A program made the position numbers and the translations under genes. A DNA stretch of 64,000 nt from Callaeas wilsoni (Eukaryota; Chordata; Aves; Passeriformes; Callaeidae): positions 62,001 to 126,000 of the forward strand of contig VWPU01017854.1 in assembly GCA_013398955.1 (NCBI GenBank), in the 5' to 3' direction. The notes under the pieces were generated by a model that saw only the letters and a list, made by a program, of their open reading frames with translations, was not told the origin of the DNA and ran no database searches. Of this stretch, positions 42,501 through 57,500 are shown in pieces. How positions within the stretch are numbered: the stretch's first letter is position 1; each line of letters opens with the position of its first letter.

Positions 42501-45500
42501 GAAAAGCCTTCTCCCGGGCTCAGCTCCAGCAACTGAGGCCCAGTTTTGTTCATCTTATCTATATGAGGCTTGTGCTCAGCAATCAGCTCACGCAGTTGCT
42601 ATAACAAATGAAACAACTTATCAGTTTCTTACGCTTGCACCACCACATTACAACTGTCCACACTTCCAACGCATCCAGCTGGCAAGAAATTCCAAACAAA
42701 TACCTTTCGTCTTAATGTAAAGCAGAAATAAAGTTAATGACTGCTATGCCAGTGATCATTCCCATTCCAACAGAGAACTATCCAGGCACAAAACATCAGA
42801 ACTAGAGACACACTGGAAAGGCCTGTGCAACACTCTGGTAGGACATATGATTACAGGCAAAATATAAGATGCTAATTATGCATATGATGCTAACAACAGA
42901 CATTGCCCATCATATTTAGTACCTGTAATGACAGAAAGGGCAACGATATTCCAGACATGGGCGTAACACCACCACATATATACTTTTCATGTTGATATTG
43001 GTCACTTGCTGCAAAGCCTTTCATTGAAGAACATCACAAAAAGAGGTACAAGCATTGCAAGAAAATGAATTCAAATTATCCTTGCTTTAAGAAGAGGAAA
43101 CCAGCACAAAGGAGGGTCAAAGAAATCAGTGAAAATGACAAAAGGACAAGCAAGAGTGATCAGAGGAGACCTATCAACCTTGTTTATCTGTCTCCCCCTC
43201 TGGCCACAAGACCCCTCTGTCTTTATAACAACACTATTATTCAACTTACACAGTGTTTAACAAGTAATTAGTAAGTGAATTATATTTGATCTCAGCTGTC
43301 TATTCCTTCTCATCATCCACCCCAGAAGCGAAAACTGTGCTGAAGACTGAGCAGAGGCTTGCGGAAGTGAAATGCCACAAGGCGTCTTCCAAGTTGTCTA
43401 CGGATTTCAGATTTTCTTGCTCGCACCCATAGAACTGATAAAAGGGAAAGGGTTTTCTTTGTGTGATAAGCCTCATCCCTCCCTCATATTATTTACTTTC
43501 TCATCTCATCCCTCTCTTTTCAGACAAGTCCCAGTCTTGTGAGGCACTGTCCCTCTCCGTGCTGTGAACTCCATGTGTCTCCATCCAAGAGTTCCAGTGC
43601 AGGAACATGAGAGGTACAGGCACTGCTCCTCCCAGCTGAGAGTTTGTTTAAATTAATGAAGACCCAGAAAAGAGCCTATATCAGTCTCAGTGTAAATAAG
43701 TTCCCTCTTTAACTACGGTCCTTCCCTTAAAAAGGAATCCAGATGCTGGCTTTCTCCTTTGCTCCTCTCCAGAAGAGGAGATGTTGAGGAGCCTGGGAAG
43801 ACAGTGACCACAACTCTTCCGTCCCCCAATTACAAAACAGCAATGAAAATAACCCCCCCCGACTCTAACTACTTACTTTGAATGTAAGTCTATTTGTACG
43901 CCTTGCCACAAGAAAAATAATGTTGATTAGCAGAGAGGAGGAAAAGGAGAAACTAAGAACAGTTTGAAAATGTTTAGAAAATAATTTTGTGTGTTTTACT
44001 TTTGAGCACAAAGAGATGACTTGACATAAGGCCACAAGAGTGCACATTTCTGGGTCTAAACCTTATGCTAATACTCTGCCAACAGCTCATTTCAAACCAA
44101 ACTAACTGCATGTTACTCACACAGAATCAACTCTATGAATTCCACAACTTGGAACAAAGATAGTCATCAGTAAATACATCAGAACAGAAACATTAGGTTC
44201 TCATTCACATTGACAGCTACTTTTTTTTCTTCTTCTTTTTAATAGAACAATAAATGATTTGGTCTTCTCCATGATATAATATTGGGTAAACAATTCTAGT
44301 AAACAAGTATTTCAGAGCAGATTATGTACTAAAAGTGCCTAACACTAATCTTCTATTTAACAAACAAATCTCGGCTAATGGCATAGCCCAGGGAAAATGC
44401 AAAAATAGAAGCTCATCTGAAAGGCTTCTCATAGAAGCAGCATGATTAAAGTACATGAGGAACAATCCTGCAAGTAAAGCAAGCATGATATGGTTCCCGG
44501 TGACTAATCAAGGTAGTTTGTAAAGCTTACGTTATATAGCTAGTCTTAACAGAACATGTTTGTTCATTCTGGACATAATAGGAAGACAAATGAGTGAACC
44601 TGGTGTTTACCAGTACATAAGAGTGGCACATTTCATTAGCTGCTCTCAAAGTAAATAAGACTTTGAAGCCAGGGTTCATCCTATCTAACTTGAGTCACTT
44701 AATTGAGGCAGCTAAAATAAAAAAAAAAAACCACTGGTTACTCTACACTTAGCACGGAGAAACAGGTATCTCCAGTGGCCATACAGGTTTTGCATCTGCC
44801 AAAACATGCAGGTTTTTAACCTCAGTGGGATATATCTGATTCCATGTGATACTAGCAGTCACCTATGCAACACCTTAATTTTTATCCAAACTGATTATAT
44901 ATCCATGTAAGAGAACCCACATAGTGGCCGGTCTACAACACTGTTGCCTCTATTTTGTGATGCTATGGTAAACAATTATTTATTTTAATTATTACACAAC
45001 AAACAGTCTTGACACGATAAAGTACTACAGGATTGGTACTCAAGCAATCAGTTCTTGGCCTTCTAATTGTTCATATTCCTGACTCAGCTAAGTTTAGTTT
45101 TAATGTTACCAAGAAAACAAAAGCCAAATTTTTTATACATACATAAGATCCGCATTTGTTCATATCTGTGTACAGACTGTACCCCCCTTTTGTTTCCTGC
45201 TCCAACATCTCATATCTGTTCTTTCTGTTTATGCGTTTGGTTTGTTCCAATAATGACATTAATGTGTACTTTTAAATATACTTCTTAACTAATAACTTTT
45301 ATGTGTTCAGTTCTCTCAGTACAATGGCAATTATTACTCTTTAGCCTTCTTTTAAGGCTTACATGACACTTGCTGCCTTCTCCAGAGACTCTTGCTTACA
45401 TGCACAGTTTGGTAAACAGTAGAGACATGACTGAAAATGTATGTAGTCTGTATTATTATTTAATTTTTTTTTTTCCACAGAAGAGTATCTCTTTAAGTTT

Positions 45501-48500
45501 TAAGAATTTTGCAGAGTACTCTACAGTTCTAAGCAAAATACTTCCTGGTTTTTAACACTTTCTTTTTCAAAACTGGAAAAATGCTTACCCTATGTTCTTC
45601 TTGTTGTTGCTTTAAAGTTTCATACTCAAGAGCTGGTGCAGGAAGCTGAGAGATGATCATTTCTGTTTCAGTTAACCATGGCCAAAGCTCTTCATAAGTC
45701 TCCCAGAACTGGTTAACCAGGGATTGAGCCCGTTCCAGCTGGAGGTTTCTCTCTGAGTTCATTTGACAGACTGCATCATATTTCTGTAAGAGGCTTTCAA
45801 TTTTTTTCTGTAAAATAATATTAATTTTTTAAAAGTATGTTTTTTAATGCATCTATTACCTTCATTTCCAAACATTCCTTGATAATTATAGCACCAATTC
45901 ACAGTGAATAAAATTTCAGTTTTGATGTTTCTACAGTATCACTGTTTAAAGTGGACAGAATCAACAATAAGATCAGAATTTCGCAGAGTACTTGCAAAAT
46001 AATTAGAATACATTTAATAATACTGATATTTACAAATAACACTTTATTCATAGAGCTTCTAGTCAAGCTGCAAATGATCTGACTGCAGATCTTAGCCTGA
46101 CTTCCTTACAGCAGACATTCATCTTCAGTGACACTTGGCAGAAACTGAGTTTTCCACAGCATTTCTGAATCAAAGCAAGATGAACAATACACAAAATCTG
46201 TTGGGATGTTTAGTTTGGTGGGTTTTTTGGTGGGGTTTTCTTTTTAACTCTGGCAAGAAGATAGCATATACTGTTGTGACTGTCTTTTAGAAACTTGCAA
46301 CAGAAACCACAAAACATTATTTCCCAGGTTAGCATACATTACTTAATGAGAATGTATTACCATGAATAACATAGATAATAGAACTATAAGGCTTATACAT
46401 TACAAATTTACTGTATTTGGGCATGTGATAATAAATGAAAGTATCAACTAGCTATACATTTTTTTTCTGTGGAAAACTGCCCACGTTATCATGTTTATGA
46501 AATATTGTATGTGACAATCCACATAAATCCTAGCCTTGGAAAAACTACATATAAGCAAGACACTGAACGTGAAGAAGCTTTTTTGATTTTGCAGAACAAG
46601 CTATCCTTCCATTTGTTATGCCTTACATGTAAATTAAGTGTAGAGATGCTATCCAGAGGACAGAACGTAACCTTAACACACAGATATACAGTATTTTTGA
46701 CAAATAAATTATTTAGTAGAGACTCACACGAAACTGCTCTGCCTTATGACTACAGTTTCATAGACAGAACATCTAATCTATTTTAAATTCACTTAAGAGC
46801 AAATCGAATTTATTCGGAGATCCTGCAGCAGAACACAATTACTGAAGCATTGTTTTTCACGGATTGGAACGACTGAATCTACACAATATATCCAGCCTCA
46901 CTGTAATTTAGCAAAAAATCCCAACCCCACAACTAATCCTTCCTAAATGCCAACAGGAAAAATCCATCTCTACATGTTTGCAGCCCTGATATTGGGCTCT
47001 CCGTGTCTGTGTGTAATAAACAAAGTCATAAGAATGCCTTTCATGGGCTGTGACAGGATGGAATAATCTTGGCAAGCAAAGTCTGCATGGAAATCAGCAG
47101 AAATGAAAGTAAAGATTCACACTGAGGTGCACAGCCGTTGAATTTGGCGCAGAAACACTCACGCCCAGAGCATCACTGGCCCCAAGAACTCGCAAGATAA
47201 ACTGCCAGATTCCACACATCAACCCAGATGACAAACACCTCTTCACTCAATCATCTGTAGGCTAAAATACTGTTTACTATGGATGAAGATGATAAATGAG
47301 GCTCCAAATTAGCGTCAGGCAAAGAAGTAAGTACACAGCGTTTGTTGTTTTAACATCCCGAAGGAAGAAGAGCAATCCGGAACAGCATTTCCTTCAGTGT
47401 TACAATCCTCAGACAGGAAGTGACTGTAATTAATGCTCTCTCATTAGTATTTAAAAAAGACATAATAGGAATCCTTCTACTTACACATTGTCCGCATATC
47501 TACCACTGTAGCTGCAATTTAAGGAACTTTACCTTCATCATCTGTTTCTCTTCTTCAGTACATGTTTTCATAATCTTATCCCCAGACTTAACAAGTTCAT
47601 CTATAGTATCCTTGTGCCTTAAAATCTCCATGGTAAAAGCCTTGAAACACAATAAAAATTGGTTAGAATAATTTTTTAAAAAATATTTGGAGCAAAAAGT
47701 GGTTTTGAAGTGCATTAATTATGATGGACTGAAAATTAAATCATGCTAGTACATTTTCTAGATGGAGAGTGTGTTGGCCAATAATTAACATGACAGTTGG
47801 AAATGCATTTCTTTTACCTTTTGAACTTGCAGCTGAGCAGTGGTCTGGTCTTGCTCAAGCCTAATATCACCCAGAGACATCAGTTTCTTTTCTGTTTCTG
47901 CAATCCAGGCAAATTCAGCATCAGCTGCTTGATCAAACTAAATGAGGGAGACAAGAATTAGTTCAGCATTTCTACAGACATGAAATTAGAATAACAGTTT
48001 CAAAAATTTTAAAGAAGATTAAACAGTATATTTTTGAGTATTTAGAAAGCTGGCAGCTCACTTTCCATTTGAGGTTTTGATATAAATGAAATACAATGCT
48101 CAAATGGTTCTGAGGGATTGTAATACAAGCATCTTAATCCATAAGCATGACAAAGCAACAGAAGCAAGTACTTTTTTCCAAAGCCTACAGCTCTCTAACA
48201 GTTGTAAGAAAATAAAAAAGGGTTATAATCTCAGAGTTTTAACTAGACTGCTTGTTTTCATTTTATTCTACTTTCACATGTCTTTTTCATCTCTATGTTT
48301 ATTATTACTGCTAGTGTTGCAATTATCCTGAGATAAAGTTGTTTGATGTTACTCTATTAATCTGAAGAGCTGCTTTGGTATTAAATGATCAAGGCAATGA
48401 ACAATCACAGTTCCACTAAGTTAGCACAAAAATCTCATCAGATTTAGAGAAGACAGGATTTCATCCAAATCTAGGCCTCAGATTAAATGCAAAATCTTTT

Positions 48501-51500
48501 TTCAGCATTTGGATGCAGCCAGTCCTTTTCCTAAAAGATTAACTTCTGACTACAATTAGACAACATTTAAGTGTTTCAGAAATTACCTAAAAGCACTAAT
48601 GTAATGAGAGGACCTGTTTCTTATTAATTTGCAAAGAAATGCATGAAAAGAAGAATTTGGGGATCTAAGTCTTCTGAAATGTGAGACCAAATTAAAAAGA
48701 AATAAATCATACATTCTCTCTTCAGATCAAGTTTATAGGCATGCATCTTAGCACACACATGTTGCAGTACTCAACCAAGGCAACTTTGAGCCTAAGACAT
48801 AGAGAAATATTACATGGGATATATCAGCTGCACATTACAGAAACTACTAAGAATTTATTTATTGAATTCATTAAAACTCTGCCTGCTCCCCGAAATTAAG
48901 TGAACCTTAATATAGCCCTGAGTTATTGTGAAAGTCCGTCAGGATGCTTTAGGTCAGAACCTGCTACTTGTGTTATTGATGCCCACGCTTTGCTCAGAAG
49001 TCTTTTTCTGAACACTCTCAGTCCCACTTGTCTTTAAAATATGCTGGTCTGTGCCTTTATGGCTGTAGTCCATAACAGCTCTGCTCCTTAATATTAACTG
49101 GAATTCACTTTAGTCACTAACTCAGACTTGTCTTAGCGGTTAATCATGACTCCCACAAAATGAAAGAAGCAGTTCTGAGATTTCATTCTTTATGAGTCAA
49201 TCTTTTTCAGCCTTTATAATCCATTTGTTACATGAAAGAGCACAACATTCTTTTTCACTATATGTCATTTCTCATTTAAAGTAACAGAAAGTAAGACTTG
49301 TCCTAAGTATTGTGACATCCTCCTAGAAAGGTATGATCTGAAATAATCAGCACTATAAACATTAGCATGAAGCACATGCACCAGCGGTAAAATCCTGGCT
49401 TTAGAAACTACAGTTCACAATCAAGTTTTTCTATTTTCTTCTACAGAAGCCCATCTATTTACAAGAGAAATGGATAAGATTATTTCAAATGTAGATGTAC
49501 AAACTAACTGCTGTGTGACTTCCTGATACCAAATATTCATGCGTATGTAAGTAATATTGAGGAAATATTTAACGGAAATAACAAAATCAAGGCATGGCAC
49601 TGAAACTTCTAAGTTAAATAGCATTGAGGAAAGACAGAACTCTCAACTCAGTTTGCTAAAGGTATAGGATTTCCAATTTGTGATGCTTAAAAACAACATT
49701 AAGGAATAAAAAGCATAAAATTGGCACTCTGCATCCAAAATTTGGAATGTTTTCTTCCCATTACACATGGCAGTTACTTATCAGCCCTGAGCTACACTTT
49801 CAGTCACTATAAAATGGTCTACTTAATCCCCATCCAGTTTAAGCAAGCATAGTTCACTGTGGTACGTTTTCTTCTGCCCAGGAATGATTGACTTCCAAAT
49901 ATGATGATGCTGTGATTTTCTCCATGAATGCTTTCTAAAGCACTCTCCGTGGCTGCTTTACAGTGAAGAACAAGCGAGCCCAAAGCAGATTATGACCTTG
50001 TGTTTCTACATAGGACTCCTTCACCACAGGACCCCACCAATGCCTTCAGTCTTGAGAAAAGAAGACTGAACCACACAGCCGAATTTATCTCTATTAATAG
50101 TCTGGGACAGTTTGCCCAGGTAGTTAAAAACCCTGGGCATTGCATTTGTCTGTTATTCTTCCAGCTTCCTTTCACAACAGGAAGCTGTTATGCCTAACTA
50201 TCTGTGTTTCTTGCTGCATTCCTCACCTTGGTCCAGGAACATCTCACATGAAACCCACACTTACTCCTACCAAACCCTTGTATTCTCAGCAGCTTTGTCC
50301 TCCACCCAAAATTTCTTAATAGTACAGGCACTTAAACAAGTTGCCACAGGGCAAACTTAAAGAGTGCTAGCTTCTCCAAAAATGCTTTTAATTTTGCATA
50401 GCTAAATGGGAAGTATCTTATTCTTTACTGGAAGCACATTAAGCCACCTGAGACTTAGCACAGGATATAGTGTATAGGAGTTTATTGTGGTGATGTGGGT
50501 TGGGTGAAGTGGAGGTTAGGGGTATGCAGGGTGAGAATGCAAAGTGCCCTTGCAACATTAGCTAGTGGAATAGCAGCTCTGGACTTTTCATGTCTGGACC
50601 TGAAACTGCTCAACTTATGCTAGAGGACGTAACATACTCATGGAATTCAGAAAATCTGAAGGAGACCCAAAATAAAATCTCCTATCTCACCTTATCACTC
50701 ATTAAAAAAAAAAAAAACAAAACAAAACCCAAAAAAAAACCAAAAACAAAAAAAAAAAAATCACCATTTTTGAGGATTAGGTTCATGAGACAAGAAAATA
50801 TTAATTAGCAAATCCCTTTAAAAGAAACCTGTAGTTATTTTTAGGCTCACTTAGAAGAAAATCTTAATTACTGCTGGTTTCTTTTAGTCAGCTGTTAGCA
50901 AATTTTGAAATGATCACACATGCTTTCTCCTTGTCCTGTTACAACTGTTTATAGGAACTACATACCAAAAGTAGAAATCTCCACCCATATTTTTATGCCT
51001 GAACTGTGGGCAGACACTGGAAAATTGTGTTTTCACAATGAATTTATAAGCTGTCTTAAATATGAGACTACTTAGTGACAAAATTAGAATCCAGTTATTA
51101 AAGTGTATCCATATATACTTCTGTGCACATATAGAAACCTCCACATATTAAATAACTCAGGTTTTGGGCCCCAAGAAGAAAAGCATTGTAGATATTAATA
51201 AAAGCAAGTGTTATTTAAATCCTCCACTACAGCTTGAACAAGGTCATCCAGCTTTTAATTGTGTAATGTGCAGAGGAGCTAGACAATCAGCTGGTGCTAA
51301 AAGGTGCAGCCAACCCAGCAATATCAGTGTCACGTCCAGAAAAGGTGGCTCAGGATCTGGACCGTATTTTACCTAACACAACATGGTGTACAAAAGACGT
51401 GGGCCGTTCAGTTCTTAAGCAAACTCCGACTTAAGGAGCCACAGGATAGTAACTGCAATTTTAGCTACAATATTGTTGTTTGCATCAACAAAAAGGGAGA

Positions 51501-54500
51501 CAACTACAACAGAGTACAGATTAGCAGATTTCTGGCATTCATATTTTAACACTGGAGTCCCGTTTCATTCAAACGGGCCTTTTGCTGCTCAAGCATAACA
51601 AACTTTTGGCGGCATTATTAAAGGACAGCTTTTGTTCAAGTACACGTGGCCAGAGACTGTTACTGTCCAAAAAACAGTTTTCAGTACCTGCTGGGATCTC
51701 AGGATGGCAGCATCGATCTCATCCACCTTCTGAGAGATCGTGTCACTCACTAATCTGTAACGCTCGTTGTCCTCCGTTATCATCTTGTCCAGCCCCTCTC
51801 TGGCCCTCCATGGTACCAGCTCCAGGAAGGCACTGCCAACTTCATTCAGAGTGTCCAGTAAGCCTTTGTTGTTCTTTGCTTCTTTTTTCAGCTCCTGTAA
51901 AGGGCCATTTAAAACAATTAAACCATTTAAACATGGCAGTATACGAAAGGAACATACACAGTTTGCAGTTTTTTCATTCTTTCAACTACCCCATGAGTCG
52001 AGAACTGAAATGTTTTCCACACAAACCAAAGGGCTAAATTAGAACACTTATTTTCAGTTAAATTGTATTAGCTTTTTCTTACTGTAAGTTGTTTGACAGA
52101 AAGGTAGATGATTCTTAAGAGAATTTTCCACAGAATCTAACCTAAATATATTTCTCCATTCAGTATGACTGTCTGAAAATTTTCTAAGAATTGTTAGTAC
52201 TTCATGAAGCATCCAAAGAAAATAAAACAAATGGATGTTTGCAAACTGCAATGCCATAAGGAACTAAGTTATCAGCAAATGAAATCAGCATGCAATATAG
52301 CAAAACATGATGAATTCAAATTATTTCTGCAATGAACAATGACTGGATTAAATTTCAAGCACATATTCACACAAAGGAATGACTTTTTACCTGTACAGAA
52401 TTCCCTGTCTATTAAAGAAACTTAATAGAATTTTTTTTAGCTTCCCCTTCAACATTTTCCATACCACGCAGCTTACACTACATTTTTTCTTTTGAAATAG
52501 ATCTTGTTAAACAAAATCAGTAATATATGATTAAAATGCTGACACATTTCATACTTTACAGGATTTTATCCATGCTAAAGAACTAAAATAACTTTGTTTG
52601 ACAGCTTATGAGGTTTCCCAGTCTTAGGTAGCTCCCTGAATAACACGAAAATGTTGTGCCTCTCTTGTGCTAAAAATAAACCTCAGTCTAATTTCATAAG
52701 TGATTATAACAGATGACTCTGGAAAGAGAGTTTGATTTTTAACTACTGTTACATTTCGTCAAATGATCTGATGCCAAAATTAATTATTCAAAAAATTATT
52801 TCATGTCAAGCATAATTTAACACAAAACCTCACCAAATCACAGAGCAGTAAATAATTCACAGATTCTAAAACCTACTTTTTGTCTTTCTTGTACTTGGGT
52901 TAATTCTTCACCCTTTGGCATTTGAGTTTCATATGAGAGTAACTCCATCTCTACTTCATCAAGCCATTTGCAGAGTTCCTCGTGAGTTGAGTGCAGTTGG
53001 CCTGCAAGCTGCAGAGCCTGCTCTAAAGTCTTGGATACATCAGAACTTAATTTTGTAATGTCCTTGTATCTCGCTTTAATGCCTTCCAGTTTATCTTGAA
53101 CAATTACAACTTCATCACCTAAAATATCAAAGGGATGTTATTTCCCATGATCAAAAAAATTAAAAAGAAAAAAACCAAACCAAAACAACAACAACAGATT
53201 TAAAATCCCAAACCCCACATATTACAGAAACCTCAGTATTTAATTTATGAAATAACCCAAACAAGGTGACAAGGCCAATCCTCAACTGTTGTAAATTATC
53301 CTACCGTCACTAAAGCCCACAGAGCTCAGTTCAGGATCGGTCCTTCTGTCTTTTTTCTGCTTTACTAAACTATTAGAAAGTAAGGAGTTACATCCAATTT
53401 TAAACACAAATGTTCTTATAAAAAAAAAATCCACCCTTAAATTCACAATACTTGTTTATAAAGGCCAAATTAAAGATATAAAAGTGTTACTGAAAATGTA
53501 AAGAACAAAAAAAAAAACGCTACATATTACTAACTGGACTTCAAGTTACAGTAGATTTTGACATCACAGTTCACCCTCATTGCTGTCCATTTGAAACACA
53601 ACTCAAAAGGCTAAAAGAAAAACAATGCATTGAAATTTATTAGCCTTAATATTAGAATTGTTCAGATTTCATCATAGAATATGTGTAAAGTCAAAGTTTG
53701 GAACAGAAAAGGTTAATACCACCCTGCACAAACATGTGTGCATCTCAAAGGGTTCAAGAACTTCTCGGGTACGGGAAAATCTGGACAGATGTTGATCTAC
53801 AGAGCAGACACATTGTATAGAACTGGAATGCCACTTTTCCCACAGTATTCGTTCCCATGGCCGAAGCTTGCCCGTTGCAGCAGTAGGTAGTCTAACATCT
53901 TGTTCATCTGTGGATGCCTGCAGGGAATTGACTGTGTCCACTGCCAAACAGCCCTCCATTATGAGTAATGTCCATAACTCGCTATTAGGAATGGAATGCA
54001 GGTTCACTAAAATCATTTTCCACTAAAAATAATAAAAGGATTCAAGGGCTAAATTCTCTACAGGCAAAAAAGGGCTTTTGCTCACTTACATTAAAAGTTA
54101 AATTGGCCCCAAAACATAACCTAGCTTGACCTCAAACCTTATTAAAATAAACAACTATGATTGCTTTAACCAGTAAATATGAATCATATTTACAAGTTTC
54201 ACTTTAATTTTCTTAAGCACCTACAAGTACAAGAAAAAAAAGTATGACAAATTATAGTTTTATGTAAGTTCTCACCTGTTGTTTGCTTGAGAAGCTCTAA
54301 ACCATTTTGAATAGCTAAATCAACATTTTGTTTTCTAAGAAGAATCTCTTCCTGAAGATCCTATGAATAAAGGTGATTTATGTTAGCACAGACCTAACAA
54401 AATATATTGGTTTTATTTAGAACAAGTGCACTGACATTTTAAACCAAATATATTAATGAAAATAAATGATGTATGGGGATATAAATCAAATTAAAAACAT

Positions 54501-57500
54501 GAATTAAATAAAAAATGAACAGAAATCAAAATACCAGTAGTTCAGAGTGTTGTTTCTCAAGCAATTCTGTGTTGCAATCTTGGACTGACAATTTGTTCAG
54601 TTTATCATGGATTTCGTTCAGCCAGTTCATCAATTCAACTTCGTCCTCCCCAAAAATCTGAGCATTGCTGTAAGCTTGCTGGAGAAGTTCAGACCTGCTG
54701 TTGCTCTTCTCTTGAATTTCAATGTATCGTGCCTGAGCAGAATCTAGCTTTTCCTGCACCATATCTTTATCTTCCCTGGAGCTCATAGTCTTTAGAGACT
54801 GACCAGCGCTAATGGCCTGATGCAAGCTCTTATTGTGAGCTAGGACATCATCTTCTAGGGCCTATATTTTATTTTAAATAGTGAAGAATAATGGAAAAAA
54901 AAATCAGAAAAACGTAACATAAATTTAAGTGGAACTCAATAAAAATGAACAAAAAAGGACATTTGCCAACATAAATACATAAAACTTAAATTACAGGGAA
55001 AAAAAAATGAAACAGTATGGTAAAATGAGTACAGTGCAACAGCTTTGCCAGTTGTGTTGTGCTTTACAGAAGCATCTAAAAAGAATGACCAAAGCAAGTG
55101 AGTGGTTTGTATCTTACTTTATGCTGAGAAATTTGCTGCTGCAGTTTGGAGGCCTGCGTTCCAATGGGTTCTGCATTTGCAAGCCTCTTCTCTGTGGCTG
55201 TCAGCCACTCCACCAGTGGCTCCAGAGCTTCATGGAACTGCTGCGCTACCACCGAGATGCCTTCCAGCTGACGGTTCCTACCAGTACACCCAGGGAATGG
55301 TTATCTTTTGTGATGAAGTAGGTGTGACACAGTTTTAATAAAGAAAAAAGTCCCTTGAATCCTTTGAAAAACACTGGAGAAATAATTCAATCTCATTGCA
55401 GGAACCAGTCACCAAATGTAACAGAAATATATATCCATGATACTTAATGAAAAGCAAGGTAAAGTAAAAATCAAATAAAATTAAAAACAAACAAACACCT
55501 CTAAGGCATTTGGCTAATATACAGTTTTGAAAATAAAAATGTCACTTTATTCATATATTTTTGCTAAAAATAATCTAGTACTCAATTCAGCAAAACATTG
55601 TTTTATACCCAGTTATGATAGTTCTCAAGTTTCCAGCTGTCTTAAAGCATAAGGTTACATTCCCTGGACTATCATACATGTTTTAAAGTTAGGCAAAGGC
55701 TTTACTGAAACAGAACATACTGTCATGCTTCCTCAGTGTTGTAAAATATCTTTAAACATTTCTTCAATGATGACAACAGAATTATTTGGCTTTAAATTTG
55801 CATCTCTTGTCCTGGTTAAAAGCTCTCAATAAAGTTAGTGAGACAACATTAATAAAGCACAGACACTTGACATCTAAAACAGAAAAGCAGCATCTAAAAC
55901 ATTTCTGGTTCAGATTATTACATGTCAGAGAAGACTCCTGATTACAGCAAAATCTTCTCTACAAGCAGTGCTGAACAAATGTCATTCAAGAAGACTTTTA
56001 GGAGAGATCTGTTCTACATGAAAACATCACAATATCGTCTTTCAAATGACGATCTCATTCCAGATAAGAGCTACATTTATATGTGCTTTCCAAGGCTTAT
56101 AAACCAGGTAGACTTGACATACTTAGCCATGGAACACTTTGTGGTGTACTCTACATAGTTTTCAAAATCATCCTCAAATTCATTCTCATTTCTACAGACC
56201 AGCTAAAGAACAATGGAGACAAGCTTGCAGCTAATGGATGGCTTGGAAAAAGTTGCAATTTCATTTGTAATTTGATATCACCAGACTGGGAGGATATTAT
56301 TAAATTAAACATGACATTAACATTTACCCCAACTAATGAGTCAGATTCCTTCAATAAAGAAGAAAAAAAAAAAAAGAAGGAAATAATGGTCTATTAGTGG
56401 TTGACTAATTAAATAATCCTATTATTAGTGTGAGGTAACAAAACAGGTTCAACTAAAGAGAGGCTACTACAAGGAATAGAAGACAACAGAGGTGAGGCGT
56501 TGGTACATATATCTTTATGTACCAACAAAACCATCTGTTCTTCACTGTAAAGCTTCTCAGGACTTTGAAGTTCCAAGGGAAGGAATATCATTATTATTTG
56601 TTAAGTGTAAAATTTGCACTTGATTCTATTGCAAAAGAGATTCTTGCCTCAAAACACTTGCATTCTAATTAACAGAGAGAAAATATTCAGAAGATACATA
56701 TGTAGGTAATCCTAGCAGATTGTCACATCTTAGACTGAACTTTTTTTTAAAGAGCTTTTAGTCTCTTCAGGTCAGTTTTCTCCACTTTTCCATCAGATGA
56801 CCCACTATATCAACATCAAGACACTAAGACATAATGCAATCAAAAGAATGATAGTACTTCACACTATAGAGTTCCACATGCTGCTCCTAAACATCTATCA
56901 CACACCATGTCCACATTTTTCAAATCCATGAAAGAATTTCAAATACCTTGTTTCAGCTTTACTGAGCAAGGCATCCCATCGACTATCCAGGAAACTCAAC
57001 TGTTTCAAGATTTTCACTCTATCAGCAGGCTCTGCTGACTCCGCAATTTTCTCCCCTTCGCGCTTGATTGCCTCAACAGTAGGCTTGCGGTCATCCAGCA
57101 GCCTCTGGAGAAGCTATAGAGAAAGAAATCAAGCACCAGGTTATTAAGAAATATTGTAATAATGCAAATGTAACAACAGTAGACATCTTGAAAAGCCGTT
57201 AAAATAAAAAAAAACAAAATCTAAACCGCAATGCCTATACTGTGCTAAAAGTGTGAACAATGCTAATGAAAGAGATAAACAAAACACACACATCAACCCC
57301 TCCCCTGACTAACACAAGCTCATTTTACTTTCTCAGTTGTTTTTCTAAGGACACTGGAGTTCCATGAACCCCAAACAACAACCCTCTGAGGTAAGGATGT
57401 GTGGCAGCCCAAAAAATGAACATACAGAGGAAAAACTTCTACTTAATACCCTTGAGGGAATCCAGCTATTTAGAATTAAGTTACATTTTACAGGAACATT

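Noticed and set aside
51582..52037. 151-codon plus-strand open frame
   Set aside because: Antisense shadow over exon e9; its reading is explained by the real exon.
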